This document shows positions 1 to 10,342 of a DNA stretch of 27,648 nt, in pieces; the stretch's first letter is position 1; each line of letters begins with the position of its first letter. Under the pieces are notes generated by a model. It made no database searches. It was not told the DNA's origin and saw only the letters and a list, made by a program, of their open reading frames with translations. The stretch is taken from assembly GCA_000697335.1 (NCBI GenBank), contig JNEM01015855.1, positions 1 through 27,648 on the forward strand. The letters run 5' to 3'. This stretch comes from Conidiobolus incongruus B7586 (Eukaryota > Entomophthoromycota > Entomophthoromycetes > Entomophthorales > Conidiobolaceae). A program made the translations under genes and the position numbers.

Positions 1-711
1 TATATATAAAATAATAATATATTAAGTCTTAATAATTTATAAATTTGGTTATGAATTTTTTGAAAAAATATATATTATTAATACTCTCTTTAATAAATAT
101 GATATATGATCAATTTAATAAATTTAATTTATAAAAATATAAATTTATAGATTAATTTTATATATAATATAATATTGAGATTTTAATCAGAAATAAAGTA
201 AAATTTAATTAATTTTAATAATTATTAATATTGTTAACAAAATATTCAATGGTCTTTATTAAAAAAATTAATATGAATTTATATAATGTGTTTAAATAAT
301 TTGTATACTACCAATTATTTATCGATATTTAAAATTTAAGAATTTAATTAAAGGTTTGGATTATAAATCAAAATTAAAATACAATTGAATAGCTTGTAAA
401 TAATGAAAACTAATATAATCAACAGATTCAATTATAGAAGAAATAATTATATAATGTATTAAAAATTTATATTAATTTAAGCTTTATTTGATTTCTTATA
501 TTTTAAATAATTAAAAAAAATAATGAAAAAAAAAGTTGAATAAATTAAAAGAACAAATAAAAATGGATTTTGTATTAAAAATTGAGACAGATAGTAAAAA
601 ATTATAGAGTATGAATATAAATATTAAAATTTTTATAAAGGATTGAGAGTTATTCTTAATAAATTTACGTAGAATTGTAATCAAAAATGATTTATAACAC
701 ACTTTATTAAA
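1..711. other. AT-rich intergenic DNA
   Basis: Very AT-rich, with no convincing reading frame. A 71-codon minus-strand frame (511-726) is low-complexity hydrophobic sequence and overlaps the tRNA, so it is treated as chance. No repeat shared with the rest of the window was recognised. Confidence 0.6.
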
Positions 712-785
712 GCTTCCATGGCGCAATTGGCTAGCGCGTCCGACTGTTAATCGGGAGGTTGGTGGTTCAAGCCCACCTGGGAGCG
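712..785 (+). tRNA. tRNA-Asn (anticodon GTT), intact copy
   Basis: This is a complete 74-nt cloverleaf. The acceptor stem GCTTCCA/TGGGAGC pairs throughout with one G-T wobble. The D stem is GCGC/GCGC, and the anticodon stem TCCGA/TCGGG carries loop CTGTTAA, giving anticodon GTT. The T arm GGTGG/CCACC carries loop TTCAAGC, and the discriminator base is G. No intron is present. The A and B box positions agree with the Pol III consensus, and a T5 run follows two bases after the discriminator. It is the best-preserved of four tRNA-Asn copies in the window and serves as the reference for judging the other three. Confidence 0.95.
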
Positions 786-787
786 GG

Positions 788-792
788 TTTTT
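788..792 (+). terminator. Pol III terminator of tRNA-Asn
   Basis: A run of five T residues directly downstream of the intact tRNA-Asn is the standard RNA polymerase III stop signal. Confidence 0.75.
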
Positions 793-1518
793 AAAATATT
801 TTTGTCAATTGTGTTTTATGTTTTAAATATTTATTTTTTACTAGATTTTTTCTTAACTGTAATCAAATGTATTAACATTTCATACAATAATAATTATTTA
901 TATCATTAGTGACCTTTTGTTTCTTTTAAGTTTATTTTTGAATTATATATATTTTTTGCTCAAAAGTTATAATTTTTTAAGGTTTATTTTGATTTTGCTT
1001 AATATATATTATTCCAAAAATGTTCAATTTAATTTAATATGATATTAAAGAAATAGAGAATTATTCAAATTAATCTTTTGACAAAAGTTTGGCTCGTCTA
1101 AAAGTTATTGCATGTTTTATATTGATAAATTTTATTTAGTAAAATCATCATTTCGAGTAAAGAAAACTAAAATTTTTAAAATTATAATTATATCGAACTA
1201 TAAATAAAATCAGGATAACCTTAATATTTTTTCTATAATCGTATTTATATCATTTGGAATTCGAGGTAATCGTTTTAATTTTTATATTGTTCAAAAAATT
1301 ACAGTTGAAATTTTGATATAATTAAATTTGAAATCATTTTAAAATCATTGAATTCAATCCCATAAAATCTAAATTACATTTAAATATTGTAATTACGTAA
1401 ACTATTAAATTTACTAAAATTAATAACTTTTTAATTATTAAAAATAAGTAATTGAATATTTTCATAAATCCAATTAACTAACTAGTTCATCAATTATTAC
1501 CAATTTATCAATAAAAAA
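793..1518. other. AT-rich intergenic DNA, 5' flank of RPT3
   Basis: No gene was recognised. This stretch must contain the RPT3 promoter. I looked for the yeast proteasome control element GGTGGCAAA on both strands near the gene and did not see it. The 30 bases before the RPT3 start are A/T-rich with an A run before the ATG, a context common at fungal start codons. Confidence 0.5.
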
Positions 1519-2760
1519 ATGGAAGAAATTGGTATTTTACCTCAAACAAATCCTAATAATATTAGTAACGTTAGTGTTCATAACAAAACGAGTTTAATAA
1601 AAGAATTAAACGAGAGTGACTATTATTTAAAGTATAAAAATTTACAAAGACATTTGGAATTTTTAGAATTACAAGAGGACTATATTAAGGACGAGCAGAA
1701 GAATTTAAAAAGGGAATTGATAAGAGCTCAAGAAGAAGTTAAACGAATTCAATCTGTACCTTTGGTTATTGGTCAGTTTTTGGAACCTATTGACCAGTTT
1801 ACAGGTATTGTGGGCTCTACTACCGGTAGTAATTATGTAGTAAGGATTTTATCCACCATCGATAGAGAATTATTGAAACCTAACGCGAGTGTCGCTTTAC
1901 ACCGTCACTCTAACGCTTTGGTCGATGTCTTACCTCCCGAAGCTGACAGTAGTATCACTCTTTTGGGATCCGATGAGAAACCCGATGTATCTTATGCCGA
2001 TGTAGGTGGTTTAGATGTTCAAAAGCAAGAAATTCGTGAAGCAGTCGAATTGCCTTTAACTCACTTTGATTTATATAAGCAAATTGGTATTGACCCTCCC
2101 AGAGGTGTTTTATTGTACGGACCTCCCGGTACTGGTAAGACAATGTTAGTCAAAGCAGTGGCGCACCACACTACCGCGTCTTTCATCCGTGTATCTGGGT
2201 CAGAATTCGTACAGAAATACTTGGGAGAAGGACCCAGGATGGTGAGAGACGTATTCCGACTTGCTAAAGAGAATACTCCTTCCATTATTTTCATTGATGA
2301 AATCGACGCCATTGCCACCAAACGTTTCGATGCTCAAACTGGTGCCGATCGCGAAGTCCAGAGAATTTTACTCGAACTGTTGAACCAGATGGATGGTTTC
2401 GACCAAACCTCTAATGTCAAAGTCATCATGGCCACCAATCGTGCGGATACTTTGGATCCCGCCCTCCTAAGACCCGGACGTTTGGATCGTAAGATCGAAT
2501 TCCCCACACCCGACAGAAGACAAAAACGTCTGATTTTCACATCCATCACCAGCAAGATGAACTTGAGTGATGAAGTGGACCTCGAAGAATTTGTAGCGCG
2601 TCCCGACAAGTTATCGGGAGCCGAAATTGCAGCCATCTGTCAAGAAGCCGGTATGCATGCGGTTCGAAAGAATCGTTATGTTATCCTCACCAAAGATTTG
2701 GAGAAGGGATATCAATCCAACGTTAAGAAACAGGATACCGATTTCGAATTTTACAAATAA
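1519..2760 (+). CDS. RPT3: 26S proteasome regulatory subunit Rpt3 (AAA ATPase)
   Basis: Rpt3 is one of six AAA ATPases in the base of the 19S regulatory particle, which unfolds ubiquitinated proteins and opens the 20S gate. The 413-residue frame is intronless and close to the family length (yeast 428, human 418). Residues about 35-80 form a coiled coil and about 82-150 the OB-like domain. The AAA module has Walker A GPPGTGKT (201-208), Walker B IIFIDE (256-261), and the second region of homology with arginine fingers R318 and R321. The frame ends in FYK, the HbYX gate-opening motif typical of Rpt3. Rpt3 rather than another Rpt is supported by the block [20 protein letters not shown] and by KNRYVIL near the end. 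Codons are AT-rich in the N-terminal third and clearly GC-richer after about 1980. It is the only gene in the first 16 kb that looks fully healthy apart from tRNA-Asn and secreted member c. Confidence 0.97.
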   Translation: MEEIGILPQTNPNNISNVSVHNKTSLIKELNESDYYLKYKNLQRHLEFLELQEDYIKDEQKNLKRELIRAQEEVKRIQSVPLVIGQFLEPIDQFTGIVGSTTGSNYVVRILSTIDRELLKPNASVALHRHSNALVDVLPPEADSSITLLGSDEKPDVSYADVGGLDVQKQEIREAVELPLTHFDLYKQIGIDPPRGVLLYGPPGTGKTMLVKAVAHHTTASFIRVSGSEFVQKYLGEGPRMVRDVFRLAKENTPSIIFIDEIDAIATKRFDAQTGADREVQRILLELLNQMDGFDQTSNVKVIMATNRADTLDPALLRPGRLDRKIEFPTPDRRQKRLIFTSITSKMNLSDEVDLEEFVARPDKLSGAEIAAICQEAGMHAVRKNRYVILTKDLEKGYQSNVKKQDTDFEFYK

Positions 2761-3100
2761 TCTCAATATATTTTTATTCATTAAATCTTTTTTACAAACT
2801 TATTTTTTTATTATAATTTAATTTTATTATTAATTTGATTGATTTTTATCTATAGCTTTAATTAGATCAATTTATATTGCTCTGAAATTTTATATAAATT
2901 TTTAAACATTTTTATTATTTTTAAAAAAACAATTTACACACATTTCATAGTATTGATTTTGTATTGGAATAGTGATTTCAAAATTTTTTATACAAACATT
3001 ATTAAAATAATTTATTTTGATATTTTTAATTGAATTCAATTATAAGACTTAGAAATATCAATTATAATCCCACAATAGTTTTAAAAATGAATTTAGTATA
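2761..3100. other. AT-rich 3' flank of RPT3
   Basis: This holds the RPT3 3' UTR and intergenic DNA. Nothing else was recognised. Confidence 0.5.
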
Positions 3101-3107
3101 AATCTAA

Positions 3108-4330
3108 TTCCTAAACCTTAATAACTTTGACCTCCTACAACACCTAACGTCCACCTCATTACATACCCATCACATATAACATGTCTATAACATACTACCT
3201 CCGTAAAACACTACAAATACAAGCTTAACTCTATGGAACCGTATACTTTGGGTTGATCCCACAAGTTACGGATCAATATATTCTGCAAAATATCGCTTTT
3301 ATTCGTCCTTAGGTCTAATAAAATTTTCTTCATTCAATTAATAACTTTGAAAATACCAAATTAATTACTTAAAATTACAATTAATGAAGCAATAACTAAA
3401 GAAGCAACTCAACAAGCACCCTAATCTTAATTTTATTTCTATTCCAACTTACTAATTCAGTACCCTTAAACTCAAGAGTGGCTATCTATAGAATTTGATA
3501 TTAATCCTACCGAATATATTACCAATAATCAAAATTTTCTTACTATTAAAAATTATTTATAAATTAATGAAACGGAAATAAAATTTAAAAAATTTAAATT
3601 GAATCAAAATAATAGGAAGTTAATTGAAGAATTAGAATCTGAAAGTAATGGCTATATTATGATTAATATCAGTGTGTAATTAATGATTGGATAGATGGCA
3701 AATTAGAAGATTATTTTAAAAATTTACATTTATCAACATCGAGAGATTGGAAAATTGAATGAATAAGTTAATGAATTATATAACTGAATCGTGTATGAAT
3801 TTTCTTTTGTTGGAATTGAATACTACAAAGCAAATACATACACTATAGGTACTAAAATATTAGTATTAATCTTAGTATTTAGTTTGATTGTACAAATAAC
3901 ACAATTCATATCAATCAATCGATTATAATTAAGGTTAAACCAGCTAAAGTCAATTTCCTACAACTTCTATTTTGCTCATTATTAATCTAATAATATAGCA
4001 ATTCAAATTTCAACAATCAATTATGAAAAGATATCAATTAATTTAATCTACAATTACAAAATCATACTGATTCTTTAAATATCATGAGAGAGAGCTATGA
4101 ATTAGAATTACAGCATTATAATTTAAATATCTATCAAATCCATTTTAATAATAATAGACAAAGAGACCATAATACCCCTCAATTCTATTAACTCCATCAG
4201 CATCAAGGGAATCCAAACCCAACTAGTAAAAATTAACTGTCTAAACCAATCCGAAGCCAATCTATATGAAAGATTATCCAAGTTTAAGGATTTACTACCA
4301 AATTGAGATAGAATCAAAATCAGTAAGTTT
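3108..4330 (+). pseudogene. Eroded coding-like tract, identity unknown
   Basis: Two blocks (about 3108-3690 and 3930-4320) have the look of plus-strand coding DNA: they are C-rich and G-poor on this strand, and they hold long frames rich in Gln, Asn, Glu and Leu. Examples of short peptides are LYGTVYFGLIPQVTDQYIL near 3230, RKLIEELESESNGY near 3615 and SEANLYERLSKFKDLLPN ending near 4308. The frames are interrupted by several stops, many of them TAA where a Gln codon would fit. I could not assign a family. It could be the relic of a host gene with coiled-coil content, a multi-exon gene that I failed to parse, or chance composition. Confidence 0.3.
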
Positions 4331-4646
4331 AAATATCATTTGAAGTGTTGATATTAATTTGGATTTAGGACATATTATATTTGAGTCAAGAAAAGATAGT
4401 CAATCGGTTAACGAAAGATTAATGATATATTGGACGTCAATGAATTAAAAGGATTTTGATTCAAATATAATATTTTATTATTATTTTAAGTATGACAGTT
4501 AAAATTAATTAATTTTCAAAAGTTTGAATTAAATAAAATTGTTAACAGGAATAGAAAAATTGATTTTGAAATGTATAATAAAGTTATTGTATATTAATCA
4601 AAAGAAATTTGAATATCAAAATTGATCAGTCTCAAATCTCACAATA
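4331..4646. other. AT-rich intergenic DNA
   Basis: No coding or RNA signal was recognised between the eroded tract and the tRNA-Asn relic. Confidence 0.45.
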
Positions 4647-4720
4647 GGCTCCCAGGTGGGCTTAAACCACCAACCTCCCGATCAACAGTAAGAGGCGCTA
4701 GCCAATTACGCCATGGAAAT
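4647..4720 (-). pseudogene. tRNA-Asn(GTT) relic, copy 2
   Basis: Aligned without gaps to the intact copy at 712-785, this 74-nt relic differs at nine positions. They include G1 to A and C2 to T (breaking the end of the acceptor stem), C56 to T in the T loop (an invariant base and part of the B box), a mismatch in the anticodon stem, A37 to G, and the discriminator G to C. The anticodon still reads GTT. Two differences at the start of the anticodon stem are shared with copy 3, so copies 2 and 3 probably share an ancestor. No T run follows closely. It is unlikely to make a usable tRNA. Confidence 0.85.
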
Positions 4721-5789
4721 TCTCTTCGAAATTTCACTCTATAATTATTTTAATCTTTAGTATAACATCATCTAGTATTTTTTATTGGTTATTCTAACTC
4801 TTTGGAGTTCATTGGGTATAATTCTTCATTAAATTTTTAACTTTTTTCTACTTATTCATATCTACCATTTTCATTTTAATTTAATCATAACAGATGTTAA
4901 ATTGAAATACTTGAAACAGGATTATATAATTAATTGCAAATACCATTTATTGCTAGTAAAATTTTAATATACATAGGTATTTCCTGATTAAAGTATTGAA
5001 TTTATATATATTGTTTTTATTTTAAACAAATTAAAATTCCTCAACCGTTTGTTAATAAATTAATCATAAATTTTGACAAACAATTTTCAAAATTGTGACA
5101 ATTTCTGAAGGTCCACAAGGGGTTAAAATTTTTACCCAATTTCATATTCTCATATCAATTTATTATTATATTATACCAAGTTTAAAATTTTTTATAAATT
5201 TACATAAATATAAAAATTTTGATTAGTTATGGTTGATTCTTTACATTTATATTTAATATTAATAACTTTAAATATTAAGGAATGAAAATTAATAATAATA
5301 TTTTAATAATGTATTTTTGTAAAATTTTAAAATTATTACATTAAAATTGATTAAATAATTATTTCAAAGATAACCCAATCAATAAAAATTCATTTTGTGA
5401 TATTTTGATTTTATAATTGAGAAATATGAAATGATTTTATTGAGATAGTAAATTTATTAATTTTTTTTAATGTATAATTTTATTTTTTGGCTTTATTATT
5501 TAGATATGTGAATATTTTGATTATAATTAACAATCTTGTATATCTTGATTTTTCCTAATTAATCTAATAATTTAAATTAATATTTGAAAATATTTGGAAT
5601 AATTTTATATCAGATTCTTCATCAATTAGGTAAAAACGTATTGGATATTTAATATTTTCATTTATTATATTATAATACTATCTTTATTTTAGGTATATAG
5701 TAATTTTACTTATATTTCCAAAATTCTTGAGGGATAAGTTTATGACATTCAGATCTAAATTTTTCGAATTTAGATTCTGAACTTTTATT
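4721..5789. other. AT-rich intergenic DNA
   Basis: More than 1 kb without a supported gene. Frames are short and of low complexity, and no repeat shared with other parts of the window was seen. Confidence 0.5.
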
Positions 5790-6202
5790 TATTAGTCTGT
5801 TTCAGATATATATTAATCAACATATTCATTTATATCCTCATCAAAGCTATTTTTACATTTGAAATCCTTTACTTGAATAATTGTTTGACATACTTGAATA
5901 AATGGAGTAACACGCAAGATGACTTTCTAGCATATTGGAAATCATTAAATGATATCTCATCATTATTTTTATCAACTTATAATCCTAATAAGCATCTGAC
6001 ATTCTTTTAATATTACCATAATCATATGTAGTTTTTACTTTTATATCTGGATTGATGTTGTTAAAATCCAAGCTTCCATCATTATATTTGTTCATTTCAC
6101 CATATTTATCTAATTGATAATTTCCGTGTAATCCATCAGATGTGCTATCAATCACTTTGGAAAGAACTTTTAATAAAATATAATATAAAAGGCTAATTTC
6201 AT
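5790..6202 (-). pseudogene. Secreted EF-hand-like family, member a (disrupted)
   Basis: This is a relic of the family best preserved at 13427-14011. The start ATGAAATTA (at 6202) aligns with the signal-peptide start of member c, but the frame that opens there stops after ten codons. A frame one base away continues the match (LLKVLSK), so one base is missing within the signal peptide. Further on, in another frame, VDKNNDEISFNDF (about 5945-5985) matches the EF-hand-like loop DDQNNGKLSFYEF of member c, followed by more matching sequence and then more stops. At least two frame changes and later stops are needed. The gene lies 43 bases downstream of a TATA box shared with members b and c. An intron could in principle explain part of this, but no good splice sites fit. 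Confidence 0.6.
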
Positions 6203-6345
6203 ATTTAAAATTACTTACGATCAAAAACCATCCTCGATAAAGTTCCTTTTTATACACTTAATTTAATATCCCTTTCCAATGTAAAAATAAATATTTTGAG
6301 GAAATTAGATATTCTGATTTCGATTGATATTAGTAATAATTATTA
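6203..6345 (-). promoter_or_regulatory. Conserved upstream block with TATA box, member a
   Basis: On the minus strand this block reads AGTGTATAAAAAGGAAC with the TATA core at 6245-6254, then about 43 bases to the ATG. Farther upstream lie TTACTAATAT and an AGAATAT-like element in the same order as in front of members b and c. The order and spacing are conserved although the gene is broken. It appears to be the core promoter of the family. Confidence 0.5.
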
Positions 6346-6690
6346 CTCAGATAAGTCATACTATATTATGAATTAAATTAATTATAAATAACAACATTAC
6401 AAATTGAAAAAGACTTAACTAGATTCAAAGTAAGCTTAAAAATGATATAACATATATTGCATAATTTGTAATAATATATGACACATTTTTACTATTTTAT
6501 ATCATGTAGTTATTAATTACTCAATCGAAATATATAATACATGGAAGTAATTGAAAACAATTTTGTTTTATATTTTGTGTCTATCGTAGATTTATCTGAT
6601 AGTAATTTTGTATTTTATATTATTTATATCGATATCAATATGTGTTTATAAAATCAAATACATTCATGTCAATTAATAATATTTTGCAGT
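6346..6690. other. AT-rich intergenic DNA
   Basis: No gene, RNA or repeat was recognised in this stretch. Confidence 0.45.
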
Positions 6691-7015
6691 CATTTAGTTA
6701 TTAACTCACCCAACCAACTTCATTTCGTTATATATTACCTTATCGAGTTATAACTCCTGAATAACTGTTGCACCACTTCAAGTTCTCATTTTTTATGAAA
6801 ACCTACTACACTTCTTTACACTGTCTACTACCGACGGATAGCCTATAAAAGAACTATTGTTGATATATATTTTAATTTCCTCCTCCGATCTTCCATGAAG
6901 TTTATTACGCCTTTAACAAACTCTAATAAAACACTTTAACCCTAACTACAAATAAACCGCGAGCAAGCCGCTCCTTTCCTTTTTATCAACGTTCTACTAT
7001 CAATCCGTAGAACCA
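6691..7015. other. C-rich, G-poor tract, origin unknown
   Basis: This stretch stands out from its surroundings by strong C over G excess on the plus strand and higher complexity. A plus-strand frame contains coding-like peptides such as YRRIAYKRTIVDIYF and REQAAPFLFINVLLSIRR, separated by stops. It could be an eroded host gene exon or an RNA gene; I recognise neither. Base composition resembles the tract at 3108-4330, but no shared sequence was found. Confidence 0.25.
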
Positions 7016-7218
7016 AATATAAATTTTATAAAAATTTTATAAATTATTATAAGAAAGTTTAATGATATATTAAAATATAATTTTATTTATTATTGAAATT
7101 ATATTAAATAGAATCATTATTAAATTCATACATCTATACTACATCTTTAATATATTTGAATTACTTTGTTTTCTAAGATTATTACTAACAAATTAATATT
7201 ACCATAGAATCAAAGAAA

Positions 7219-8488
7219 TGGGAAATTTTTTAATTTCTGATTTTTCAAACATATTATTAGTTTCAAATAAACAAATATATACAAAACAAATAGGAAAATA
7301 AATAGTTTTGAATTATATATATATAATAATTTTTTTGATTAAAAAATGAATTTTTTAAAATTAGTTGTTTAATTTAATTATGCTTAAACCAAATAGTAAC
7401 CATCAAAAGTTTTTTATTTTAGTATCAATAAAACTTAACCACAAACCCTCTAAAATCATTTAAAATTTACAAACAGCTTTTGGTAATAAAGTATTATTTA
7501 AATCAACAATTTATCACTAGGTAAATTACTTTAAAGCTAAAAGAGAAACTACCTAAAACTTGCTAAAATCTAAAAGACTAATTTCAACTGTTATTTTTCT
7601 AATCATTAATAAAGTAAAAAATTATATTGAAAAGCACCTTTTTATTTCAGCTAGAGAATTATCAAGACACTTTAATATTAGTTACACAAGTATTTTATAT
7701 ATATTAAAGTTTAAATTAAAATTAATTAATAAAAATACAAAATAGGTACCTTATAATTTAACTAAAACTTAAAAAAAAGCTAGAGTAGCTATTGCTAAAC
7801 AAAACTTACTAAGGTATAACTAGAAACCAAGGCTTTTACAGTGAATTATTACAATTGATGAATCTTAGATTCTTTTGTATAATCTTTTGTTAAAACATAA
7901 ATCAAAGTGTTGGATTAAACCAAATCAACCCCCTCTACAAATTCCTTTAAATAAACACTTTATTAATAAGTGAATGTTAATTATAGTAATAGATTATAAT
8001 AACATATGCTATTCTTATTTAGTTCCTAAAAGAAAATCTATTAATAGTAAACTTTATATTTCTTTTTTAAATAAAACTATTTCTAATTGGTATTCTCAAT
8101 ATAATTTGAGAAGACCTATTATTTTGCATGATAATTGCAAAATACATAAATCTAAAGTTGTAAAAAACTTTATAATTAAAAATAACTGGAAAAAATTACC
8201 ACATCTAGTATATTCTTTAGATTATAACCTATGTGATTATAATTGTTTTGGGCAATTAAAAAACCAGCTTACAGGAAAGAAAATTTCTACAGGAAAATTT
8301 AATTGGTTTGTGAAATATTAAATTTCAGTCTTTAATAAAAAAAACTGTTTTTTAGGTGTTAGATCTTTGCTAAAAGTATAGCAAAAAGTTATTAGAAATA
8401 AAGGAAATTATTAATTTTATATTATATATTTATTTTTACTTTGTATATATTAAAATGTTTATTTTTTTTCAATCACAAAAAATTCCCA
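7219..8488 (+). mobile_element. Mariner (DD34D) DNA transposon, copy 1, inactive
   Basis: The element is about 1.27 kb, the usual mariner size, with imperfect inverted ends: ATGGGAAATTTTTTAATTTC at the left and ATGGGAATTTTTTGTGATTG read from the right. One transposase frame runs from about 7560 to 8321 with no frameshift. It has an N-terminal helix-turn-helix (SARELSRHFNISYTSILYIL), ITIDES with the first catalytic Asp, KCWIKPNQPP, HDNCKIHKS with the second, and CDYNCFG with the third, exactly 34 residues later. All three catalytic Asp residues remain. The frame holds six stops, every one of which can be explained by a C-to-T or G-to-A change from Trp, Gln or Arg codons expected at those family positions. 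Both ends are flanked by AT; a clean TA target duplication was not resolved. Confidence 0.92.
7560..8321 (+). pseudogene. Mariner transposase, six in-frame stops
   Basis: This is the transposase gene of mariner copy 1, about 253 codons from the first ATG. The stops are TAG at 7743, then TAA, TAG, TGA, TAG, and TGA at 7971; at four of these sites the family normally has Trp or Arg next to a conserved motif (for example the Trp after IDES). There is no insertion or deletion relative to the family pattern, so decay was by base substitution only. The C-terminal 115 codons (7974-8321) are open and include two of the three catalytic Asp residues. The true start may lie upstream of 7560. Confidence 0.88.
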
Positions 8489-8713
8489 TTATTTAAATTA
8501 CAAAGTAATATCACAAATGATCTATTAATCAACATAAAGTGATATTCAATTTCATATATTTAAGCTATGAAAAACAATTGATTGTGAATTATTTTCAAGT
8601 GATCAAATAGCTTTAAAGTTATTATTAGAACCATTAATTTATTGATATGTAAATATTTTATTGAATATTAATATAAGATCATTAGCCATATAGTTGACTT
8701 TCTGTTTTGTTAA

Positions 8714-9079
8714 TTATAATTCACCTTCAGAAGTAAAATTAAAATCAGAATTACAACTCTGATATTTACCTCTTTGAAATTAGTATTTATAATAATTAGG
8801 ATGCACAGATACATATTCTATACGATGGGAATTTTTGGATATGGTATGATTACCAAATTCAGGTAAACATTCTTGTACTGAAATTGGGTCACTAGCAGAC
8901 ACTTCAATATATCCAGAAGCAATACATTCGACCATTGCTTTGCTAGCTTCCATTGTACCAATCTTTAAACAACATTTCATCTTAGTTATTGTAAATTCCC
9001 ATCTTAGCATATCACTGCTATTTTTATCTGCAAGGATACCAAATTTATATAACTTTATTACTATATAAATTAATAACAC
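8714..9079 (-). pseudogene. Secreted EF-hand-like family, member d (5' part lost)
   Basis: The frame ADKNSSDMLRWEFTITKMKCC aligns with the EF-hand-like loop and following Cys region of member c. The central block ending SVQECLPEFGNHTISKNSH matches YDQCVLEFGHYVKSNNPH of c. A TAA at 8780 interrupts the frame, after which the same frame continues with family-like sequence (QSCNSDFNFTSEGEL) to the natural end at 8714. The signal peptide and acidic region are missing, because homology stops at about 9065 where mariner copy 2 begins. A possible displaced start (ATGAAGCTTATG on the minus strand near 10488) lies beyond the transposon, but the support is weak. Confidence 0.7.
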
Positions 9080-10342
9080 AATTTTAAAACTAAAATTAAA
9101 TAAAAATACTATTAAATTATTCCTAACAATTAATACACAATATAAAATTAATACTCTTTTTTATTATTAATAACTTTTTGTTATATTTTTGGCAAGTTTC
9201 TAATACTTAAAAGGCAATTCTTTTTATTAAAAACTAAAATTTGATATCTTTGAATTATTAATTTAATGTGTTTATAAGAATTTTTTTTCTTATAAGTATA
9301 TTTTTTAATTAACCAAAATAATTATATTTTTTATAAATTATAATATAATGAATATATCAAATATAATAATATTTTTTTATTTTTTTTATTTAAAAAATAT
9401 TTTATAAGTTTAGTTCTCTATATTATATTATTATAATCTAAATCTATATATATTTTGGAATTATATTCAAAATACTAATCAGAAAGAGTTTAATTAAAAA
9501 ACAAAATAAACCTTTTTATTAATTGATTTACCTTTAAAAAATAAAAATTATATTTTTTTTTAATTTATTAAATATAATTAATACTTATTATTAATTAAAT
9601 ATTTGTTTATTGGAATTTATAAAAATGATTATTTTAATTTAACCTATTATTTTATTTTGTTTTAAATAATAAAATTTATAAAAGATTTTAAAATTCACCA
9701 ATTATAATAATTTACTATAAAAACCTTGGCTTTTGGTAATGTTCTAATAATTACTGTTTATTTAAATTTACTTTAGTTATTTTTAAACTTTTATTAAATT
9801 ATGTGATATTTATTTCAAATATTTATTAATTAATTTTAATTTGAACTTTGATATATATATTATATTTCTATAATTATTATTAAATTATCCAGATATCTAT
9901 TTAAATATAATGAAATAATATTCCATATATAATATTTTAATATATTACTTACTATATTAATAATAATATAAATTAATTTTTAAAATAAATTAAATTTTCA
10001 ATAATATAAATTTAACTTTAAAATGGAAAATCTAATGATAAATGGTAGATTTAAATATAATATTATCTTTATAAACTATCTATAAAGCTTAAATGATTTT
10101 AAAGGGTTTATGGCTAAGTTTTAATAATATTAATATAAAAGACTCTTGATGGTTATTATTTAATATTATTGTAATTAAACTTAGTGACAAATTTTGAATT
10201 AAAAGTTTTCATATAAAAAAATAATTATAAATTTTATATATATATAAATTTAAAAATATTAATATTTTTATATATTTTATATATAATTAATTTTCCAAAA
10301 TTAGAAATATATTTGAAAGATCAGAAATTAAAAAAATTACCA
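9070..10342 (-). mobile_element. Mariner DNA transposon, copy 2, heavily decayed
   Basis: This is a minus-strand copy of the same family as 7219-8488. The outer end at 10300-10342 reads TTTGAAAGATCAGAAATTAA followed by AAAAAATTACCAT, matching the reverse complement of the left end of copy 1. At 9160-9260 there is a clear match to the region after the transposase stop of copy 1, and 9270-9440 and 9718-9790 match parts of the transposase gene at the expected spacing. Nearly all differences replace G or C with A or T. The inner end near 9070 is too eroded to place exactly. The total length of about 1.27 kb equals that of copy 1, so there is no large deletion. It sits at the point where family member d loses its homology, so it probably inserted into that gene. 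Confidence 0.8.

Noticed and set aside
511-726. Minus-strand 71-codon frame
   Set aside because: Low-complexity Phe/Ile/Asn sequence overlapping the tRNA-Asn, with no start context or family motif.
1955-2821. Several frames overlapping RPT3 on both strands
   Set aside because: They are shadows of the RPT3 frame; none has family motifs.
7218-8490. TA target-site duplication of mariner copy 1
   Set aside because: The bases next to the ends read AT...AT and are symmetric with the inverted ends, so they may belong to the repeat; a TA duplication could not be separated from it.
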